Source: Symbiodinium natans
Taxonomy: Eukaryota > Sar > Dinophyceae > Suessiales > Symbiodiniaceae
Assembly: GCA_905221605.1 (NCBI GenBank)
Contig: CAJNDS010000902.1
Coordinates: forward strand, 1 to 27,500
Direction: 5' to 3'
DNA length: 27,500 nucleotides
How positions within the stretch are numbered: position 1 is the first letter of the stretch; each line of letters starts with the position of its first letter. The notes below the pieces were generated by a model. It saw only the letters and a list, made by a program, of their open reading frames with translations, ran no database searches and was not told the DNA's origin. Positions 8,301-15,772 of the stretch are shown here, one piece after another. Both the position numbers and the translations under genes were made by a program.

Positions 8301-9125
8301 GCTGGCAGCATGGCTTGCATGTACATGGCCTGTGAAAGCAAGAACCACGGTCAGAAATGCGAACTAGGCTGTTGGCATTGACTCACCGACATCCCATACC
8401 AGGCCGAAACACCTGCTTCAGAATGACTCGACAAGAAGGCAAGTTAGTCTGCAGAAGCCCTCAACCCTAAACCCTACTTGGAGGTTCATGGGTGGTTACA
8501 AGTAGGGTTCATTGGCATTTTGGCAACCCGAGTTTCAACCTTCATGAAGGTACTTACCCTACTTCTAACTACCCTAAACCCTCAACCCAAACCCTAAACC
8601 CTAAATCCTAAACCCGAAACCCTAAACCCTAAACCTCACTCTGTCTGCAGCTCAGCCACCCCCGCGGTAAGCGACGCCACCGTGCGGAGCGGCAGCAGCG
8701 GCAGCGCGGCGTCCATCAAGCTCTCCAGGGCCACCTGCTAAACCCTAAACCCTAAACCCTAAACCCTAAACCCTAAACCCTAACCCCTAACCCTAAACCC
8801 TAAACCCTAAACCCTAAACCCTAAACCCTAACCCTAAACCCTAAACCCTAAATGGTTTAGGGTTTGGGCCACCTTCAAGCCCCCGAAAACCCTACAAACC
8901 CCGAATCCCTAAACTCTGGATCTGTAGAATCTGACTTCCTGAGCCCTAATCCCTAAATCCCTGAAACCTGAATTCCCAAAACCCGGAGTACCTAAATCCC
9001 TGAGCTCTGAACCGCGAATTTCCCAAATCCCCCACCTGCAGCAAAGGAAAGCAAGCACCCTTCCAGCCTCCTCCAGTTCTTGTCCTTTGGGGCCGCTGGC
9101 ACGCAGAGCCGCGCCGAGCACCAAC
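2250..9125 (-). CDS. gene 2: multi-exon hypothetical protein (span; exons listed separately)
   Basis: About a dozen short exon candidates lie on the minus strand from 9125 down to a TAG at 2250-2252. All but one acceptor are AG|G, and donors are GT with some GC. Phases agree for 9.06>8.64, 7.72>6.92>5.48>5.29>4.98 and 3.64>2.47>2.25 kb. They do not agree cleanly for 8.64>7.72 or 4.98>4.78, and 4.02>3.64 needs a weak donor, so exons or borders are missing. The translated pieces are Ala/Leu/Glu-rich and helical-looking, with no catalytic motif. The introns are largely TTTAGGG/CCCTAAA arrays. This may be a separate gene from gene 1, because gene 1 appears to end at a TGA at 10.24 kb, or a continuation if that end is wrong. 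No function is assigned. Confidence 0.4.
2301..2460. repeat. interstitial telomere repeats, TTTAGGG then CCCTAAA
   Basis: TTTAGGG units from 2317 meet CCCTAAA units at about 2427, with a CCCACC junction between. This is a head-to-head arrangement inside one inter-exon interval, so the two arms are complementary. Confidence 0.9.
2474..2534 (-). CDS. gene 2, candidate exon
   Basis: Acceptor TTCAG|G at phase 2, frame reading LQQLASAPSAALQRSPLLAM, donor ATG|GTTTTG at phase 0. Both phases agree with neighbours at 3639-3766 and 2250-2312. The left flank is CCCTAAA and a poly-C then TTTAGGG lie on the right. A plus-strand frame is also open but has no matching partners. Confidence 0.5.
2590..2825 (+). 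repeat. inverted duplication, arm 1
   Basis: The stretch from the poly-G tract through CTGAAATCTCCGTTTCAGG, CTCGAG, GTGCTTGCAGGTCT and CCACAACCACTCGAT is repeated in reverse complement at about 11075-11325. Similarity is high over about 230 bp and includes the homopolymer at the outer end (poly-G here, poly-C there). Confidence 0.85.
2826..3400. repeat. degenerate telomere-like sequence
   Basis: A CCCTAAACC stretch at 2927-2965 is followed by a long TTTAGGG/TTTCGGG mixture at 3090-3325. No coding island with splice borders was found. Confidence 0.7.
3639..3766 (-). CDS. gene 2, candidate exon
   Basis: Acceptor CCCGAG|G, frame reading GAMASNHTVAGIAMKWQQSA and then LSEASSDPGG; about 83% G/C at third positions by my count versus about 63% in the next best frame. 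Donor CAGGG|GTTCCA at phase 2 matches the exon at 2474-2534. Its entry phase (0) does not match the donor I chose for the 4.0-4.1 kb exon (phase 1), so the upstream border is uncertain. A plus-strand frame beginning MEPLDPAAH is also open. Confidence 0.45.
3925..4014. repeat. CCCTAAA array, partly degenerate
   Basis: CCCTAAA units mixed with CCCTCAA and CCCTACA variants. The array abuts the exon candidate on its right, and its last unit supplies GTTTAG as that exon's 5' splice site on the minus strand. Confidence 0.85.
4015..4138 (-). CDS. gene 2, candidate exon
   Basis: Acceptor ATCCCAG|G at phase 0, frame reading VHIDGLTMHSRAAACGMLAL, then MTACLGDSKAAAASPEP, strongly G/C at third positions. 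The closing donor is the first telomere unit itself (CGGG|GTTTAG, phase 1). GA donors inside the exon would give other phases. It reads like one turn of a helical repeat; no family is recognised. Confidence 0.5.
4146..4226. repeat. (TC)n and (TA)n microsatellites
   Basis: A CT/TC run at about 4146-4188 followed by TATATA and CACACA runs to 4230, directly to the right of the exon candidate. In the transcript this is purine-rich AG sequence just before the acceptor. Confidence 0.85.
4515..4588 (+). CDS. isolated plus-strand candidate terminal exon
   Basis: A pyrimidine/CTGCAG| acceptor on the plus strand opens KFLKGMPQQDLHTKLESTMD, then MCQCGI and a TAG, with about 23 of 26 codons ending in G or C. 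It contradicts the minus-strand arrangement around it. The minus strand is also open here, because a mirrored frame shares wobble positions. It could be the last exon of a nested gene, a minus-strand exon read backwards, or chance. Confidence 0.35.
4780..4839 (-). CDS. gene 2, tentative exon
   Basis: Acceptor AACTAG|G, frame reading VDLAEPMFAFADVDGAAGRG, possible GC donor GAG|GCCTCC or GT donor GAT|GTGGAT; the latter gives phase 0, matching the 4.0-4.1 kb exon. The entry phase (1) does not match the exon to its right. TTTAGGG units sit immediately on its right. Confidence 0.35.
4853..4905 (+). repeat. TTTAGGG array
   Basis: About seven TTTAGGG/TTTTGGG units between two exon candidates. Confidence 0.9.
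4983..5017 (-). CDS. gene 2, tentative short exon
   Basis: Acceptor GAGCCAG|G at phase 0, agreeing with the exon at 5289-5357. The frame reads APDNGAAGAEIR with a GT donor (CCG|GTGCGA), and runs into an in-frame TAG 30 nt further on if unspliced. Short, hence low confidence. Confidence 0.35.
5038..5240 (+). repeat. TTTAGGG array, partly degenerate
   Basis: TTTAGGG and TTTTAGGG units with interspersed GGTTTCGG variants; fills the interval between two exon candidates. Confidence 0.9.
5289..5357 (-). CDS. gene 2, candidate exon
   Basis: Acceptor TGCAAG|G at phase 0 follows directly on eleven TTTAGGG units in the transcript. The frame reads DSKDILLGAVMLEYLEGHRA, then ASE, closing at a GC donor GAG|GCGAGC, phase 0. 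This is one of the clearest amphipathic-helix stretches of the window. Its flanks are opposite to most exons: TTTAGGG on the left and CCCTAAA on the right of the plus strand. Confidence 0.65.
5365..5441 (-). repeat. perfect (CCCTAAA)11 array = whole short intron
   Basis: Eleven perfect units. With short edges (about 120 bp in total) this constitutes the predicted intron between the exons at 5479-5562 and 5289-5357, so the intron is almost purely UUUAGGG in the transcript. Confidence 0.95.
5479..5562 (-). CDS. gene 2, candidate exon
   Basis: Acceptor TTGAGAG|G at phase 0, frame reading EWRLLRGDAGGGLESALGWL, then LATAEEPE, and a GC donor GAG|GCCGGA at phase 0. If unspliced the frame stops at a TAG about 15 nt later, which argues for splicing. 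CCCTAAA lies on its left and G-rich telomere-like sequence on its right. Confidence 0.65.
5578..6215 (+). repeat. degenerate TTTAGGG/TTTGGGG field
   Basis: About 640 bp of diverged TTTAGGG, GGTTTGGGG and GGTTTATAGGG words. It holds the 17-bp tandem repeat listed separately. No coding island is present; it lies inside the predicted intron between 6.9 and 5.56 kb. Confidence 0.85.
5659..5760 (+). repeat. 17-bp tandem repeat, six perfect copies
   Basis: The unit TTTGGGTGTTTATGGGG is repeated six times without a mismatch. It looks like a recent amplification of a mutated pair of telomere-like units. Confidence 0.95.
6216..6794. other. intron-like sequence with short telomere arrays
   Basis: CCCTAAA units at 6366-6415 and TTTAGGG units at 6472-6545 flank unassigned sequence including a GTGCGCGTGTGCG run near 6322. 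The remainder up to 6794 shows no supported exon. Confidence 0.5.
6795..6890 (-). repeat. CCCTAAA array
   Basis: CCCTGAAA units grade into perfect CCCTAAA units up to the left border of the exon island. Confidence 0.95.
6916..6975 (-). CDS. gene 2, candidate exon
   Basis: Acceptor CTGCAG|G at phase 0, frame reading AAGALRRAAAQSMAYTGADE, donor GAG|GTGCCC at phase 0. Later donors would extend it by VPPEAGG. It sits between a CCCTAAA array on the left and a 110-bp TTTAGGG array on the right, the typical arrangement here. Confidence 0.55.
6987..7098 (+). repeat. TTTAGGG array
   Basis: About 16 units, mostly perfect, immediately to the right of the exon island. Confidence 0.95.
7099..7610. other. 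unassigned sequence inside predicted intron
   Basis: About 500 bp of mid-GC sequence with open frames on the minus strand (7093-7299 and 7338-7556) that lack splice-phase support. I see no recognisable domain. Confidence 0.4.
7614..7698 (-). repeat. CCCTAAA array plus poly-C
   Basis: CCCTAAA/CCCTGAA units then a C18 run, directly to the left of an exon candidate. Confidence 0.9.
7721..7792 (-). CDS. gene 2, candidate exon
   Basis: Frame reads IGRAVTRACGVPERAAAAAE, then ALGQ, with donor CAG|GTCGAC at phase 0 agreeing with the exon at 6916-6975. The acceptor TTAG|A is the only one in the set not followed by G, and its phase does not match the standard donor of the 8.64 kb exon. The phrase ACGVPERAA echoes EACGAPG and EACGAAPV in gene 1 exons. 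Confidence 0.5.
7812..8040 (+). repeat. TTTAGGG/GTGTAGGG degenerate array with poly-G
   Basis: A G9 run, then TTTAGGG and GTGTAGGG units interrupted by unique sequence at 7890-7955. Confidence 0.8.
8041..8470. other. unassigned sequence, no supported exon
   Basis: Unique mid-GC sequence with a minus-strand open frame at 8132-8341 but no phase-consistent borders. A missing exon of gene 2 may lie here, because the flanking exon phases disagree. Confidence 0.35.
8475..8578. mobile_element. small palindromic element (GGTTCATGGGT family)
   Basis: Starts TTGGAGGTTCATGGGTGGTT and ends with CTTCTAACTACCC, so its ends are partly inverted. Related words occur at 1237-1330, 16050-16090 (inverted) and 26205-26225. 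Possibly a short non-autonomous inverted-repeat element; the boundaries are approximate. Confidence 0.45.
8640..8734 (-). CDS. gene 2, candidate exon
   Basis: Acceptor TTTAGCAG|G at phase 0, formed at the very edge of a telomere array. The frame reads VALESLMDAALPLLPLRTVA, then SLTAGVAELQ, with donor ACAGA|GTGAGG at phase 2; an internal GGG|GTGGCT at phase 0 would fit the next exon better. Very Leu/Ala-rich, consistent with packed helices. On the plus strand a TCTGTCTGCAG sequence also resembles an acceptor, but the minus frame is far more protein-like. Confidence 0.65.
8738..8851 (-). repeat. CCCTAAA array
   Basis: Sixteen or so units with two CCCTAA shorter units, ending at an AAATGGTTTAGGG tail-to-tail switch near 8851. 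Confidence 0.95.
9059..9125 (-). CDS. gene 2, first visible exon candidate
   Basis: Acceptor CGTGAG|G at phase 2, frame reading LVLGAALRASGPKGQELEEA, then GR, and donor AGG|GTGCTT at phase 0, matching the exon at 8640-8734. A stronger-looking donor TGCAG|GTGGGG 23 nt downstream would give phase 2, which the next exon does not accept. Its upstream partner is unclear because gene 1 seems to stop at 10.24 kb. Confidence 0.55.
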
Positions 9126-9138
9126 CTCACGGGAATTG

Positions 9139-9153
9139 GGGGGGGGGGGGGGG
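9139..9153. repeat. poly-G tract
   Basis: Uninterrupted G run to the right of the exon candidate. Confidence 0.9.
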
Positions 9154-9168
9154 TCTATGGGGAGTGGG

Positions 9169-9248
9169 TTGGGATGTTCCCCCCTATACTAACAGTAGGT
9201 ACTATAATCCCTATTAAGGACTGTTCGTGTAAGGGGGGGACATCCCAA
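9169..9248. mobile_element. small inverted-repeat element, family 1, intact copy
   Basis: The ends are inverted copies: TTGGGATGTTCCCCCC..CTAACAGT on the left, and ACTGTTCG..GGGGGGACATCCCAA on the right. Only about 80 bp long and no coding capacity, so a MITE-like non-autonomous element. Other copies are at 16846, 19334 and 23512. Confidence 0.75.
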
Positions 9249-9399
9249 GGAGTGGGGATTGGGGTTTAGGGTTTGGTGCTTAGGGTTGCGGGTTTTGGGT
9301 TTCGGGGTCGGGCTTGCGGATGAACTCACTCTGGGCCCCGAACTCTAAGCCCCATAAATCACCCCTGCAAGCAGTTATACTACATACTATGATATGTTT

Positions 9400-9720
9400 T
9401 GACATCGTATGGAATATTCTGTTATATTGTACTGAATTTTATAACACTATATACCATTCGAAACTTAACATCAATACATAATGAGATATTGCTTGTATTT
9501 TACTTGTGGAAGTTCTCTTCATTAGGACACAACAGTACCGAATATGATCATCATCGAGGTATTTATGTATATAAACCTCATCCGAATCATTATCATTATC
9601 CTCTTTTGTTTGCATATACATATATATTTATTTATATTTATATGTATTTTTCTATTTATTTATTCATTTATACCAGTATTCTATATTGTGCATGTATGTA
9701 TAACACATACTGCCCTAGAC
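9400..9720. other. AT-rich intergenic or intronic sequence
   Basis: About 320 bp of AT-rich sequence with TATTTATTTATA runs at 9620-9670 and no coding evidence. It lies in the gap between gene 1's stop at 10.24 kb and gene 2's first exon. Confidence 0.6.
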
Positions 9721-9942
9721 TCTGCAGGCCAGAGCCGTGCGGGAGAGGCGCCAGGACATGAACGTATCCGGCCGCTGGCCACTGGTCAAACCCGTGGCCG
9801 CCGAGCAAAGGTCCTGCGGCTTCACCTGGGCTTCAGGCTTTTAGGGTAGTATGATTTTACATGTACATACCGAGAAATATATGGGCACATACAGAAATAA
9901 ATACATCAACAATGTGTATATATATATAAGCACTAATGAAAA

Positions 9943-9943
9943 A

Positions 9944-9988
<45 letters not shown>
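9943..9988 (+). repeat. (CAT)15 trinucleotide repeat
   Basis: About fifteen CAT units followed by AACAACAATAGC-type variants. It gives poly-His or poly-Met/Ile frames that are artefacts. Confidence 0.95.
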
Positions 9989-10141
9989 AACAACAATAGC
10001 AATAGCAAGACGAAGAAGAATGTTCAGGTGTGAGGACTGGGTATGGGCTGAGGGCTTCAGGGAGTCGGGCCCCGAGTTTTGGGGGGAAGCTTCCAGCATG
10101 TCTTCCCTCGAAACCAGCATCGTTAGGCGTGAAGCCCCTGA

Positions 10142-10195
10142 GGTTTAGGGTTTAGGGTTTAGGGTTTAGGGCTTAGGGTTTAGGGTTTAGGGTTT
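10142..10195 (+). repeat. TTTAGGG array
   Basis: Seven to eight units just downstream (in transcript terms) of the candidate stop of gene 1. Confidence 0.95.
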
Positions 10196-10235
10196 CTCCT
10201 CCCCCAAGCCCTCTTAGCAGGAATCTCCTCTGCAT

Positions 10236-10309
10236 TCAGGCGGCCAGGAGATTCAGGGAAGTGTTGCCCAGCGAGAGGTAGGGGGCCAACAGCACCGTCA
10301 GAAGCCGAC
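10236..10309 (-). CDS. gene 1, candidate terminal exon with TGA stop
   Basis: Acceptor GGTCAG|G at phase 1, matching the exon at 11411-11502. The frame reads [20 protein letters not shown], then LAA and TGA; about 20 of 23 codons end in G or C. I see no AG|G-type donor before the stop, which favours a true C-terminus. If a non-standard donor were used, the gene would run on into the exons called gene 2. Confidence 0.6.
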
Positions 10310-13300
10310 CTGACCGGTTTGGCTGTAAGGCTTTGAGGTTAGTGAAGTAGAGTTGGATCGGCTGCATGACCCCGAAAGTCCTGATCAGCCTGCTGCCTGG
10401 AATCAAGGCTAAGATATCCTAACAACACCCTGAAATGCGGGCCGTTGACGCATGCACATGGAGAGAAACACCGCCGATCTGCTACAACAAGCAGCCTGCC
10501 TGCCGCAAGAGCGGTGTCCGAAATGGCTGATCCTTCGAGCACATGACAAGGCGCGCGTACCCACCCATCGGGCAACTCATGCTCCATCTATATATATATA
10601 TATATAAATGTATACATATATATATATGTATACATATATATATATATATATATAGATGTATAAATATAAATATATATAAGTATATATATATATAGCGTGC
10701 GGCCCGTCCTTCAACTTGAGGCAGATCTTCTGACAGCATTTCCTGGTTCGCCGAAGTGAAAGCCGCGTGGGGGAAGCCTAAACTGTAGCCCATGACTTGA
10801 TCCCAGTGCCCTTTCAGGACGCTACGTGCACCTTGCGTAGTTTGTCCATGGCGAGTCGAGCACTGCAAACTGTTTCGGGCAATGTCGGTCAAGATGTAGG
10901 CTGACCATCAGAAACAACCTCCTACACCCATATTCAAAGTGGGCGCCACACTTTGGCGAGTCTAACTGTCAAGCCAGAGACAAATAGGAGCCTCAAGTAA
11001 GCCCTGAACCCCAAACTCCAAACTCTAAACCCTAACCGTAAACCCTAAACACTAAACCTTAAACCCTAAAATCGAGTGGTTGTGGACTTTAGAGGTTGAG
11101 GGCTTGAGTAAGGGATTTGGGAGTTTAGGGTTCATTGTTTAGGGGTTTAGAGTTTGTCGGTTTAAGTAGTGGTTTTGAGTCTAGGGGTTGCCATAGACCT
11201 GCAAGCACATAGATTTTGTACGCTTTGATTCCTACTTGCACCTCGCACTTTCAATGCGGAGGGGCTCGAGAATTCAAGGCACCTGAAACGGAGATTTCAG
11301 GGTTACCCCTGCCCCCCCCCCCCCCCCCCCCCCCCTAAACCCTAAACCCTAAACCCTAAACCCTAAACCCCAAACCCTCAACCCTAAACCCTAAACCCCA
11401 GACCCTTCACCTAGAAAGTTCAAGCTCTCGGCCCCGGAAAATGACGGCGGTCCAGCCACACAGTCGTCCTCGGCGCACAGCTCCGGCACCAGGTGGCCGA
11501 GCCTGGGTTGATAGTGCGCAGGGATTGGGGTTTGGGGTTTTGGGGTTTGGGGTTTAGGGTTTTAGGTTTTAGGGTTTTAGGGTTTTAGGGTTTTAGGGTT
11601 TAGCGTTTCGGGATTAGGGTTTAGCGGCCTTTTGGGAGTGAAGGTTTTAGTTTAGCTCAACATAGTTTGGTTTTGAGACCATTTCATCACAAATTGTGAA
11701 CATTACCAAACCCAACACATCCTTAATCCCGTGGGCCCCGTGGGCACGTGAAGCTCTGAGTCGGGGGCTTCACCAAACATCCCCGCAGAACAGCGGCCTC
11801 AAAGAATCCCGGGCAGGGCGCAGGACGATGTAGGACAGGAGCGGCGAAGGAAAAGATATCGAGCATGGGAAGTCTTGAACTCTCCGGCTTTCAGGCAAAA
11901 ACACAGGCACTACCCGCCTCGACTTCCCGCGGGTACCTTAAAACCTGAAGCCAGAAACCCGACGTACCCTACTCCAGTGGACCCTGAGATCTTAGGATGT
12001 TCCCGCTGAGGATCTTATTGGGGGACTGCATCCTCACAAGGGGAAACATCCCCGACTCGAAGCCCTAAGCCCTAAACCCGAAACTCATCAAAACCCTGAA
12101 GCCTAAATACTTCGGGGGTTCCGGAGGCGACCCAAAATGGAACCCTAAGTAAACCCTAAACCCTAAACCCTGAACCCTAAACCCCTAAACCCTAAACCCT
12201 ATAAACATGAAAAGCACTCTGGGAACTTCCCGAACAACGCCTGATCATCGCTGCAGCAGCTGGCATCCAACTCCAACCTTAACTCAGAAATCAGGACACG
12301 GAGCCTGAAGTTACGGTTTTTAGGATTTAGGGTTTGGGGGGGGGGGGGGGGGGGTGTTTTGGGTCACAGAAGGAGGCCGTTGAGAGCGAAAACCATTTCC
12401 GAAAATAATCCGAAAGGTCCGAAAAGTTTGCATTTGCGGGTTTCCGAGATAAGGAATACCTTCTTGGGGTCCTTTCTATCAGGGAATCCTACTATCAGGG
12501 CTCGAGATTAGCGGTCCCTTATGTTGGGAAACTCCCAAGACACCGAGCCTGAACTTACGAGGCCCGAAGCCGTAACTAGGGGCGTAGAATTTCGGGTCCC
12601 GAGCGTGGAGATTCTGGGGCCCGAGCAGGGGCCACAGAAGAGCCGCGAGGGAGGCAACCAGGTGTCTCTTCCTGCAAGCGCTGGGCTTCGCATTTGGATG
12701 TGGGAGATTCCCTCTTATATAGTATACGGCTATAGTGTTATTATGTTACTATCTTAGATTTCTATACTATTAGTACTATGTTACTTTCATGCCCTTATAT
12801 CATTTTACTATTGCATGAATTGGGATCCCGTTTTAGGTTCCTGCTGTATCCTGGAGGCTCAGAATTCGGATACCCCAAAAAGAGCCCCCCCCATGTTGAC
12901 TGGGAATGTATAACAAGGATTCTACGACCCCCCAAGGTTACCCCACTCGACAAGTTGTGCCAAGAACGTGGGTTGCTGCGCCGGGAGGTAGCCGAACTGC
13001 CGCTGATTTCCACCCTGAACCCTCGAATCTACAACCCCTAGGGCTTAGGGTTTCGGCTCCGACCTTGGCGATGAGTTTCGCCCGCACGTGAGGCATTCGA
13101 CCCCCGCAGAACTCTCAGAAAGCCAGATGCTTTCATGTTGTTGTATTCGTACGTTTTTAGAGCATTCTACGAGTATATGAGTGCGTCTTGATAATGTTTA
13201 TCTTAATTACGTTATGACTATGCTCTTTCGGTATTGTGTTACATCATTATATTAGTATACCGTTGTCTCCTTACATTCTAATATTCTTATATTGCTACAT

Positions 13301-14934
13301 ATACTGTTATGTTTAGATTTAATTTGGTTATACTCACCCAGCTGTGCAACCCAACAGCTGCAAGACAAAGATCAAGTTCCCTTCGGTTCCGGTGTTCAGT
13401 TCCGTTCCGGCCTCCGGGGCGGCAAATGGCCCCCCGCCTCTAGAGATAGAAACCCAACCCTCCGGCCGTTGGGAACTATTTTGTCATCATACTTTCATAT
13501 TCGTACAAGTTTTTAATTTTATACTAATCTGGGTTGGCCTTTAAACCCTCTGAAAAAATATTTACAGATAGGGTCCCTTATGAACCCGAGTAAGGAAAAT
13601 GAAAAATGTCCCAAAAACCAACCTAGTAATATAAAGTTCAAAAACCCAAGCCCGAACATCTCACAGCCAAAGGCTCGGAAGGCTTTGACGGCTCGGTGCG
13701 GAAGAGCCTGGGAAGAGACCAAGCTCTGGCACTGGGCTCAGGACTTTGGAGTTCGGGTTTAGGTTTGAGGGTTGGGGGTTGGGGGTTGGGGGTTGAGGGT
13801 TGAGGGTTGGGGGATGAGGGTTGAGGGGTTGAAGGTTTCGAGCTGCAGGTTGAGAACTTATTGTTGGACACTCTTCTATGTGTGTGTATACCACGCCCAC
13901 TCCTCCAAACAATAAAGACCGGGGGTTTAGGGTTTAGGCTTTAGGGTAAGGTCCTAGCGAACATTCGGATGCTCAAAGGCCCTTCTATGCCCGAAGCCTC
14001 ACTCAAGCAATGAACAATGGGTACACCCAAATTCCCGAAAGGGGTGCCCCCTTTACTTGCCCTAAGAAACTTCGAAGGGAACCCCCAAATAGAGAAACTT
14101 CCGATTACCGGCTCAGGCCCGCACCTTACAGGGCTACTGTTGAAGAACCTAAACAAGGAGGATTTTCAGGGCAAGTTAGTTCCACTTCCTGAGCAGCAAA
14201 CAAGCTTAGGGTTCCAGGGGCTTGGAAACCCTAAACCCTAAACCCTAAACCCTCAACCCTAAACCCTGAACGCTAAAGGATTTTGGGGCTTGGGTTCTTG
14301 GCAGAGCTGAGGCCACCGGCCCAGTTTCTGCGCGCAGCGGACGATGAGGTCGACGTCGTGAAGTGCCGGGGCTGGACTCAACCATCCCTGGGGCAGGGAG
14401 TGTGAGAAGCTGCTGTTACAGCAATGGAGCCCTTCCGAGGCCATCACTTTCACAAGAAGTTCCTTAAACCCTAAACCCTAAACCGCTTTTGACCAAAGTC
14501 CTATGGCCTTGGATGTAACTGCGCAAAGCTGCAGCTGGCAAAGTGCCGTAGGTCAGGGCCGACGGGGGACATGGATCACAGCGTCCTGCCTCGTCTGCGC
14601 CTACAAGATGATTTCGAACCGATGCCCATGCAGCATCTGCAACATTCACCTGGCATTGCAGGGAGCAAGTCTTTGCACGGTCGAAAAAAAGGTCTGGGCC
14701 AAGCGGAGATCAAGGGTGGAGGGGCAGGAGGAGGAGGAGCAGTGGACAAGGAACATACTATAAAAAACACACACGCGCGTCACGCAACGTACATCACCGC
14801 CCAGCACCACCACCAGCACCCACCACCACCACCACCCACCACCACCACCAACCACCACCACCACCACCACCACCACCACCACCACCACCACCACCACCAC
14901 CACCACCACCACCACCACCACCACCACCACCACC

Positions 14935-14965
<31 letters not shown>

Positions 14966-15024
14966 CCACCACCACCACCACCACCACCACCACCACCACC
15001 ACCACCACCACCACCACCACCCCC

Positions 15025-15101
<77 letters not shown>

Positions 15102-15738
15102 ACCCCCAAGCTCATTATAAAAAAACGAAACACACTCAACCCCAAAGCTCTAAACCCTAAGCGCGAAACCCTAAACCACCCTCTGAGGTCTCGGCAAAGA
15201 GCTTGCAAAGTGATCCATACATCAGCGGCCGGGATGCAGATTCCTGGCCACACGTTCCCAGTCTCCGGTGTTGAAAGGCGTTTAGGGCCCGGCGAGCCCA
15301 ACACCCTTGGTTAAGGAATGTACCTTAAAGCATACAGGGATCCTTGGGTCAGGGTTTGGGTCTGGGATTCTCCATGATATCCATTTCTTACAGTCCTTGG
15401 TGTATGCAGAAGAACAATGCATCAGTCTCAAAAGGCCAGTTCTCTCAGGTGGGGCAATGGGGGCGATCCCTAAACGCCCTAAACCCTAAACCCGAAACTC
15501 CACAAGCCCAACCACAACATCCGAAGCCCAGGGCTCCAGATTCCAAACCTCCCCCCAGACAGGGGAGCCCGATACCCCCTGACTAATCCTCTATATCTGT
15601 ACAGATATTATATATATATATATACATACATACATACATACATACACACACACATACATACATACATACATACATACATACATACATACATACATACATA
15701 CATACATACATACATACATACATACATACATACATACA

Positions 15739-15772
<34 letters not shown>

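Noticed and set aside
9851-10148. Poly-His / poly-Ile / poly-Met frames
   Set aside because: Translation of the (CAT)n microsatellite.
13060-13100. tRNA- or 5S-like look of GAGGCATTCGACCCCCGCAGAA
   Set aside because: No acceptor stem, anticodon arm or conserved box A could be matched around it.
14571-15314. A 247-codon frame with poly-His and poly-Pro, and minus-strand poly-Val, poly-Gly and poly-Trp frames
   Set aside because: Produced by (CAC)n and poly-C; the real coding signal nearby is the short exons at 14484-14585 and 15180-15243.
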